Assembly (NCBI GenBank): GCA_947044365.1
Contig: OX345651.1
Span: forward strand, 4,078,926-4,142,925
From: Petrosia ficiformis
Lineage: Eukaryota > Porifera > Demospongiae > Haplosclerida > Petrosiidae
Direction: 5' to 3'
Length of the DNA: 64,000 bases
Part shown: in pieces, positions 10,659 through 21,496 of the stretch
Position numbering within the stretch: the stretch's first letter is position 1
How the letters are laid out: the number at the start of each line of letters is the position of its first letter
Program-made: the position numbers and the translations under genes
Notes under the pieces: generated by a model
The model's database searches: none
The model's input: the letters and a program-made list of their open reading frames with translations, nothing else
What the model was told of the DNA's origin: nothing

Positions 10659-13600
10659 ATGTCTGCAAGACCTTATTCTCGTCCTAAGACAGGTCGTCGA
10701 GCTTGTATGTTAGATGTATCACGTCCTTCGCAACGTTTAGCAGCTGAAGCTTCCCTTAGGAAGACAAATCCCAGTGAAAATGGAGGAGGACTTTTGCAAT
10801 TACTTGGAGAAGTTAAACTCACTCGATCAGCTGTGGGGTTTGAAGATGCAAGGCATGATGCAGCTAAAGACTCCATCAAGAAACAGAAACAAGCCTGGGA
10901 ATCACCACCTAGTACACCTCAATTACCAACACTATCCACTTCACCAGGAACACAAAGAAGAATGAAAAAAGTAACAATGTCACCCTGTTCATTGCAGCTG
11001 TTCAGTATTGATACTTTGTTTTGTTTTGTTTTGTTTTTAGGTTCAAGATTTTCTTTATCCCGATCATCTTTTGAAACTAAAGGAAAAGTTTCAAGTTAGT
11101 CAAATCTGCTCCAGTATTTGTATTAGTATTGACAAGTAATGACCACTTTTAGTTATAGTTATAGTATGACTAGTTTATTAAATTTTAGTTATAGTTATAG
11201 TTAATGAACTAAAACAATTTGTGAGTCGCTATATAAAGTGTTTTAATTTGCCAATTTTCATTTTAGTTATATAGTTAATACTGCAGACCTGTAGTTTAGT
11301 TATAACTAAAAATCATAATGTCTTACTAAAAGTCTAAAAGGGGTTTTAATTATAGTTATAGTTAACTAAAGCAATGCTAATTATTTGTATGCATGTATTT
11401 ATTTATTTATATTTTCTTTCCTAAGAATATGCCAGGTGATTTAAAAGGCAAAATTGATTTGGATGAATTCATAGACTTCTTCCGGACATTTCCAGAACTG
11501 AAAAGAAAGGTACATGTAATTAAATTGAAGAACATATTTATCCTCATCTGCTTGGTTTAACTCCTCACAGAGTGATGAAGAAATCAAAATATTTTTTGAT
11601 AAAATAGATTGCTATTCTGAAGGACAAATAGACTGGGTTAGTTGTCATGGATACATAGTATAATAACAGTTTAAATGATAGGCTCATAAAAGTATAAAGC
11701 TGAAACTTTGTGTGGAGCTTCTATTTTTTCTTTCCAAATAAAACAACTTTGTAATAAATTCTGTTATTATATAGTCATGTTTCTTTAATCTCAGGATGAT
11801 ATCTGTACGTACATGTATTTGGAGTTGTATGAGAAAGATGATGCACAGATGAAAGCAAAAAAGGTGAGCAGCAGAGTATGTTATTACGGTTCATGCTTCA
11901 TGGAGCCAACATGATCTATCAGTATTGTAGTATAGTATCATGTATCCTCTAATTAAGGTAAGTCAGGGTTTTCGGACAAGGAATCTATGGGTGTGGTTTC
12001 CAGACAAGTTATCCGATCTGCATCGTGATGAGAGTTTCTCCAGACACCTGTCACAACAAAGGTAGGACTAAAATATCAGGATTAGTCAGCACTTTAGCTC
12101 TCCGGCTCCAGAAGCAATAGTAGTTGAAATGTCTGGAAACAACACCCATCTAGAAACCTCAATTTACCTCATTTCATGTGTTTAGATGAAGCATAAGTGG
12201 ATATTTCCTATAATTTGTGAATAATTATAAATTTATGATAATAATATGATTTACTATTTCCATAGGTTGTGTTCAATCTTCCATCCACACCTGTTCCCGG
12301 TCCTCATAAAGATTCACTTTGTAAACTATGTTATCTTCAAGATGGTAGTATAGTGTCTTGTAGCCAAGATGGTGTGGTGTGTTTCTGGACACTTGGCCTC
12401 AAACCTAAACGAATACGCAGGGTAAACATTATTAAAGAAGAAGAACAAGATAGTTCTATGAATAAAAATTATCACTATGATTACTTTCAAGTTTATTATA
12501 TCTCCTATACCTACATACATGGTGGTCTGTACTTAATCACTCCCTTTTCTTTGTACAATGCCGGAGCCCCCTGTACTTAATCCCTTTTCTTTGTACAATG
12601 CCGGAGCCCCCTGTACTCAATCACTTCCTTTTCTTTGTACAATGCCGGAGCTCCCTGTACTCAATCACTCCCTTTTCTTTGTACAATGCCGGAGCCCCCT
12701 GTACTCAATTACTCCCTTTTTTGTACAATGCCGGAGCCCTGTAAATGACATTATTACAAATAGATGGAAAGCAATCATAATGATTAATAGTTACATGTAA
12801 GTTCAAATATTTATAAATAATTTTCAGATCAAATATTTATAAACAAGACATTGTATCTTATTATTTTGTGGGTATAGATTGTAAAAATATGATAAATTTA
12901 TTAAATAAATTCAAAATTAATATCTAAAGATAACTTATACCTTCAAAATAATTTTATTTGGTCTTTTTCAGACTGAAACTGGCATACTAGGAAAGCCAAA
13001 ATGGATATCAGATATGGCTCCTGCTCCTGCTCATGGGAAAATCATTCTTACTACTGGGTATGGTGCTTAATGAGGAATGGATTAATGGAGAAATGGATGA
13101 GTGGAATGGATGGATGAATGGAATGTAGGAATGAATGAATAGAGAAATTAATGAATGGATAAATGAATGGATGAACAGTTGGATGAATAGCTGGATGAGT
13201 GTATGAATAGATGAATGGATGGATGAATGAATGGATGGACAAATGGATGAATAGATGAATGAATGGAGGAATGAACAAATGGACAAATGAATGAATGGAT
13301 GGATGGATGAATGGATGGATGAATGGATGGACAAATGGATGAATAGATGAATGAATGAATGGATGAATAGATGGATGAGTGTATGAATAGACGAATAAAT
13401 GGATGAACGGATGAATAGATGGATGAGTGTATGAATAGACGAATAGATGAATGAATGGATGACAAAATTGCAGCATATATTTTTTTCATAATGATTATTA
13501 TTATTTCTTTCTACTTTTTTGTAGTGATAACGAGATACAATTTTTTGAAATGATAAATTTTGAACCATATTGTCAGATTACCAATCTTGAATGTACACCT

Positions 13601-14816
13601 CTAAAATTAGACTTCTGGTACAGAAATTATTTATTTATTTTCTATCTATGCATCTATCTATTTGTTTATCTATCTATTCATCGATTGATCTATCCATTCA
13701 TCAATCTATCCATTCATGCAGAAAAATCATTGGTTCGTTCATCTATCTACTTATCTATCCATTCATTCATCAATCCATCCCTTCATACATCTATCTATTC
13801 ATTCATTCATCTATATATCCCTTCATTCATTCATCTATCTATCTATTCATCTATCTCTTCATTTAATCGTCTCACAAATGAGTACATCCAACTACTCAAA
13901 TCTATATATTCATTTGTCTAATTATCTCATTACAGGAGCAATCCAGAAAATAAGAATGAATGTGTTCTACTTGTAGGAGATGAGCAGGTGAGGTCCCCTA
14001 TATTATATTCTAGTGTTTAATAAGTTCATATGGTGCATCATTGGCCAAAGCTGCTGTTTTCAGGGCAAAATGGTTCATTTAATTATGATTATAATGTCTT
14101 TGTTAATTGGCTCAAGGTGTGTTCGCAATTGTGGGGTTTAAGAACCATAGTTGTCTAACCCTCAAGACAATGGTATACATCTATGTATCTGGTAACATGA
14201 AAATACTCTCAAAATGTGTTTCAGGAGCAGATACAAACTAAGGGAATCAAAAATAATATTTCATATTTGATATTAAGTAGTGAGGTACGATGTACATTGT
14301 GTATATCCAGCATTTTTCTGCAATTTCCAGTAGTATATATTCTGCTATGGTTCTGAGCCTGTCATATAATATGCACAATGTATGATGATATTGTTCAAGT
14401 TATTCTGATACCATTATTCTCAGGGAACTGTCACTATTCTTTGTATTTCACACATGCCTGATGCCTTCAAGTAAATGAAATAATCAGCTGTCTTCATGAT
14501 GTCACTAAATATTCAATCTATCAATGTCCCATTCATCCAGCCATCTAAATCATATATCCATCCAACCATCTATCTATGATCCACCTATCCAGCCAATCAT
14601 CCATCTATCCACCTATCCATCCATTCATTTACCATTCATTCATCCATTTCACCATTTACCATCCATTCATCCATTTTACCCATCATTCATCTATCCTTCC
14701 ATCCTATCTATTATCCTATATCAGTATTTTAGCATATCTTTTTTGTATAGATTGTGGAAACTTGGTCCTAAGAAGAATGGTATTCCAACTTATTTAATAG
14801 ATGGGTAATGTTTAAT

Positions 14817-14851
<35 letters not shown>

Positions 14852-15792
14852 AACAGAGAGGGACAGAGGGAGACAGAGTAAAGAGAGAGACAATGAGACA
14901 GAGACAAGCATTACGTATAATTATTATGTTACAGGTTGGTAGCTAGTGAGCCTGTTGGTGGAGTCAAAGTTTACAGGTAAGCAATAGCCAATGGAGGGAA
15001 GGATAGTTATAAACTAATAAACTGCAGCTGTTAATTCATATTTTCATTAATAGATGGCAACTACACACAAACTGGGTTTCTGATCTTAGATACTTCGGAC
15101 AACTTAGGGTTTTTGCATCCAGTGCTAGTGACTCTAATTCAAGTCTTGTAATGGGTAATCCTTGACTTTACTACATGTGTATGTGATCTTGGGGTACCAT
15201 CCCTCTCTTTCCCTTCCTATGTCTCTCTCTCTCATCCATCCTTCTTCCTACTCTCTCCCTCTGTACTCCCTCCACCTCTTCTCTCTGTTTTGTGTTTCAA
15301 TGTGCGTCTTTGTCACTTTTTGTTACTCTTTGTTACTCTTTGCATCTCTCTGTTTCTCTCTTAATTATGTTTTCACAGGCTCTCCATCTGGTAGTACTCC
15401 AGTAGATGCCATACTTCGGGGTCACCAATACTCTAGAAGAGTCTCAAATGTGTATTTGAGATCTCAAAGTCGAAGGGGTGGTGTTCAGCACCCATTTAGT
15501 GGTTACAAACCAACGAATGCTTTAGTGGCTAAGAATAGGTGTGTATCTATGTATGCATATATGTATGAAACTATGAATGCATGTATGTATGTATGTATGT
15601 ATGTATGTATGTATGTATGTATGTATGTGTGTATATATGTATGTATGTATGTATGAAACTATGAATGCATGTATGTATGTATGTATGTATGTATGTATGT
15701 ATGTGTGTATATATGTATGTATGTATGTATATATGTATGAATGTTTGTATGTTTGTATGTATGTATGCATGTATGTACAGTACATGTACATG

Positions 15793-15824
<32 letters not shown>

Positions 15825-17104
15825 TGTGTGTATATTTGTATGTACATGTATATATGTATGTATGTATGTATGTATGTGTATGTATGTATGTACATGTATG
15901 TGTGTATATATGTATGTAAATGTATGTACATGTATGTATATGTACATGTATACATCACTACTTCAGGTTGCCTGGTGATCAGAAGGTTTTCAAAGTGACA
16001 AAAGGAATGACGACGTTTGACTTTTGTCAGAAAAACAATGTATTGGTAACAGGAGGAAGGGATCAGGTGATTCGTATTTGGAATCCATTTGTGACGGCAC
16101 AACCTATTGGAACTCTTTACGGTCAGGGTTCTCCAGTGTTTAGCATCAAAGTAGACTCCATAAACAACAGAATCTATAGCGTGAGCAATGATAACACAGT
16201 AAAAGTAAGTAATAGTCAGGTTTTGTAACCATGGCAACAAGACTTGTGTAACCTTGACAACAAAATTTTGATTTTGTTGTACATCTTGATCATCATCATA
16301 CATGTACATGAATTACATCAGACATTTTGTCAGCTATATGTACAATGTACATACATGTTCACGTACATGTATGTACAATGTACATACATGTTCACGTACA
16401 TGTATGTACAATGTACATACACGTTCACGTACATGTATGTACAATGTACATACACGTTCACGTACATGTATGTACAATGTACATTCATGTACACATACAT
16501 GTGTACATGTACATGTATTAATGAAGATATTGTTCTCATATGTACATGTTCACAATCTAGGTTTGGGATCTAATTGAACAGAACTGTCTCTGTACATTAA
16601 TTTCAGCACAGCATAAAGTTTACTCCACTATAGAAGGTACTGTATATCAGTAATATGACAATGCTTTGTGGATAATTTTAAAATGTATGCTGAAAACACT
16701 GTTTTTCAACACTGTTGATCAACATCAATAATCAACCATAATGTACCTCTATATTGATGCACCCCTCCACCTTTAATATTTTTCCTATGGAAACATAAAG
16801 TATATTATAATATAAAGTTATAAATACTATATGTAATATATATATACACAATGTAGTATGCTAATAGGTCCTATATACAAAATATAGGACCTGAGTTTGT
16901 GTCCGAGGATGTGATATAGCCTGAGCGAGGGCTATATCACATCCAAGGACACAAAACAAGGGTCCCATATTCAGTATATAGGACCTATTAGCATACTATA
17001 TACAATATATTGTATGATGGTGACATCTCCTGCACAGTGTGCACATGGAAGGTCTATATACAATATATAGGACTCACCACATCAAAGGGATGATGTCACC
17101 ATCA

Positions 17105-17154
<50 letters not shown>

Positions 17155-20100
17155 ACTGTATATACTTGTTTACTGCATTGATTGCAACATTGGATGGTAC
17201 TGACCATGTCATAGTTAATGAAAAATAATTCTAATATTATTTAGTAATTATAACCTTGAGAAATTAGGCATACTTTTAACTAAAAGTAGTAATCGTTGTT
17301 GAAGTTGAATAACATCACTATAAATATTTCTGTTCTCTTCTTTTCAACTAGCCATGTTATTCAATTCAGTCTCTCAAACACTGATCTTAGCAACAGAACA
17401 GCTATTTGTTCTCCCACTGTCGATCTTGGGCAGTATTCCTGTGTCTAACATAGTCTATACACATAGACAACCTGTGACAGCTATGGCGTATTCTGATACT
17501 TTTGAATTACTGATTTCTGCCAGTGCTGGATCTGTGAGTGTGATGTTCTAATTTCGCATTTACAGATTCCATTCCACTTTATTTATTGGTATTGGTTTCA
17601 GGATATAAAGGTATGGGAATTATTGAGTGGGGAATGTGTGTTTGAATTTGCATCTGTTCATGGAGATTCTCCAATCACAGCCATTGATATAGATGCTTCA
17701 GGAAGAAGGTACGATGATATATTCGAGAATTGTTTGGTGTTTGAATTAAAGTAGGGGGTTTCCAGACAAAGAATCTAGGGGTATGGTTTCCAGACAAGTG
17801 ATCCGATCTGCAATGTGAGGAGAGTATCTACAGATGAAAATAGGAGCAAAATATGCAAGCATCAGAATTAGTCAGTGCCTGAGCTTTCCTGTTCCAGAAG
17901 CAGTAGTAGTTGAAATGTCCGAAAACCATCCCTGTCCAGAAACCTCCCGATTTACCTTAATACCTAATAATATGATTTAAAACTTGTCTAACCTGTTCAT
18001 CAGGTTGGTTACTGCTGGAGAGAATGGTGAAATAAAGCTTTGGAATTTTAATAACGGACAATGCCTTTTGACACTCAACAAAGGTAAGTGGGATCAAATA
18101 TCAGCAATCAACACTACATGACATCATATGACATCATCATTCCACAAGAAGAGAACCTATTTTGGTAGAAAACCATCTATATATAATTACCGTTGTCTGT
18201 CTCTCAAATTTACCCGTAACAAAGACCCAGAAAACTAGACGTTAGACGTGATGTGCGCGAGTTGACATGCCTTTGGCGGTTTAAAGCATAGTATGTTTTA
18301 GTCTTTAATAATACATAATGTAACAATGTATGCATGGTATTCTCACCCAACCTTGTACTTCATACCCATCATTACCTAAGTGTATATATACCCTGTACAC
18401 ATGTACCATTATTTTCAGTCTTACAGCTGAAGAAGGCCTTCGAGCTGAAACATTATGTTTTATCAGAATTACCTATCATGTTATTAAAGCTCAATAATCC
18501 CACAACTGAATCATATATTAAACTAAATCTATTAATTATAATATTACCACAAAATCTCCTAACAGGTAACAGTCAGGAAGTATCAGCTGTTAAATTTGTA
18601 TCTGTTAACCAAATAAAGTAAGTCCTTCTTTTATATACTTTTAAAAATAGTTTTAATTTGAATTTTGAATTTTTGAATCCACTATCGTTGTAAAAAAAAT
18701 GAAACTTGTGAAGTTCATATTTTATTCATTATATATATACATGCATCCATCCATCCATCCATATTGATTACATGTTGATCTGATATAAGCACATCTACCA
18801 ATGGATCTGATGTTAGCACACGTGCTTATATATAATTATGTAAGCATGTACTCATAATTCTGATATGAGCAAACTTCCTAATATAGTGTATTCTTATATA
18901 GATCTGATACAAACACATGCACTTATATGAACTGATATAAGCACATGTGCCTATTATTGTGTGTTTCATTTCAGATATGTCGTTGCGGTAGGATGGGACA
19001 GAAGAGTAAATGTATTCTCTGTAAGTGTTAGATACATGTACATGACATATACATGTACATGTATATACATGTACATGTATGTCTATAATACACATGTATA
19101 CATGTACTTGTATATATACATGTACCTGTTTTGATAAAGATCTATATTTTTATTACAGGATCTCAATGACATACCTACAGTACAGAGTGTCATGTCACCA
19201 ATTCCAGCTTGGTCTAGATCAACAGTAGGCACCAAATAATATAATTGTAATTATTGTGATTGTAATGTAATTTAAGTATACGTCATAAAGATGTACGCAG
19301 TTACACGAGCTGTTTTGTGTGCTTTTCATCAAAGCTTTTATTAATCTATTTAGCCATTCCAGCATCGTCAGTACCAGCGAAGATGTTCAGCATTTCCGGA
19401 AAATATTTAGACCAGAGCGTTGTTCTTTAAGTGATACTCTTTTTCTTAACTTAATGTTTATTAGGTGTAACACTGATTGATTTACATATGGTTATAGTTA
19501 GTATTAAATTTAGTAATTCAATTGTAATTTTAAGCCAATGAAATTACTCAGTAATTGTAATTGTAATTGTAATTGTAATTGTAATTGTAATTCAACTGAT
19601 ATTCTGTGTAATTGCAATTGAATTTTTGTAATTGAACCCATGTACATGGAAGCAACATATATACATGTATTACTACAAATGTACTAATACATGTGCTCAT
19701 CATGAGGATATCACATGTATAAATTATTTTTATGTACACAGTCACATGTTCATCATGAGGATATCACATGTATAAATTATTTCTATGTACATAGTCACAT
19801 GTTCATCAAGAGGATATCACATGCATCACTTCTTGTCCCCCTACAATGTTAGCCACTGCAAGTTTCGATGGAGAGGTATATTCAACTATAATATCATTAT
19901 ATAATACTAGAGCTGAGCAATATATCAATATTAAATGATACCTCATTAGCAATATTGGTTTTGTAAGATATTGCTCCTCCCCTGAGATCATTTTATATCT
20001 GGATATACTAATCTAATACAATCACTCAGTTCTAATACAATATACATGTACTGTTACATTCATAATAATTATGTTTACTCAATAATAACATTTCAGATCA

Positions 20101-21465
20101 TTTTATGGAGTATTATATCAGGATATTTAATGCAGAGATTAAAATCACCAATCGTAGGAAAATTGAAATCAATATCAAAAGGTGAGATACAAACTGTATT
20201 TGACTGTCCAGGTAAAGTCTGTTCACATTCATGATGACCTCAAAGTTAGGATGTGATGAGTTTATAGTGTATAGTTTAATATCATAAGGTTAATACATGA
20301 TTATACTGTAACTCAATAACTTATATGTACTATAGTGTATAGTTTAATGTCATAAGGTTAACTTAATATATGATTATACTATAACTCAATAATGAGGCAA
20401 TGGATTGAAATGTGACATACACATAAAAGAACAGGAAGGATAATTATACGAAAAATGGTGCTGGTAAAAACGATTATTGGTCTTTCCAAACTAAACATTA
20501 TGAGCATTTTTCTGAGGTCATGATGAACATAAACATCTTCTAGTGAAAAGTCATTATTAACCGTTTTGAGGAATGTCATCTTCAATAACATTGATATATT
20601 ATTTATATTTCAGATGAGGGTGACTGTACAATATTGAAACTTATCTTCTTAGACAAAAGGAAGAGTCGAACAGCCGCATCACTTATAGCTAGTGGACCAG
20701 CTGGTATGTGAGGAATGACAAGTACTGCTTTGTGTCACCTCTTTGTAAATTTTAGGGTATATTCATTTTTGGAATATTCATGATTGTAAAAAACCGATGG
20801 GAACATTTCAAGCTGTAAGTGACAAGAGATACCGTATAGCGGGATATTTTCGTGGGGTCTAATTTTCATGTTTTGATTGATATTTGATTTTCGTGGGTCA
20901 AAATTTTGTTTTTTGATCGATATTGCTCAAACTCCACCCATGACAATAAATTTTCGTGAGTAAGATATTCATGGAATGGCTCTATATCACAAAAAACACG
21001 AAAATATCCCGCTATACGGTACTATGATTATTATCTGTTTGTTTTGGCATAGACTCAGTTTAGGTGTGTCACAGATATGTCATGTGATTCAACAAATACA
21101 TTATTAATCACTGCCGATATTGAGGGGTTTGTCTCATTATGGGATATAAGGAATTACTGCATAGATAGGACAAGCAGCTCTACACCAAAATGTAAGCAAC
21201 ATGGAGTTAGACTAAACAAGAATTTTCATCTTTATACGTTTACTGGTACTGAAATTGTTAAGATGTTAATATATTGTATATGTATTACTACATGATGATA
21301 ATATTTTTAAGTATTGGTTATCCTCATTCTCATACTACCTAATATTGGAATGAGGATAATGTAGCACTGATAATATACGCGATACTTGTTTGAAAACAAG
21401 CCTTATTATATTCTCTTCAAAGGTATTATGAAATGGAGGGCTCATGCAGCTACTATAAACAGGTA

Positions 21466-21496
<31 letters not shown>

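Noticed and set aside
13008..13976. Long open frames rich in His, Ser, Ile and Phe on both strands
   Set aside because: They are translations of tetranucleotide-type repeats; the true WD40 exon here is 13525-13617, defined by splice sites and phase.
15522..16309. Open frames of Met-Tyr-Val-Cys or Tyr-Ile-His-Thr repeats
   Set aside because: Translations of the TGTA microsatellite; the real exon 15967-16204 is on the plus strand.
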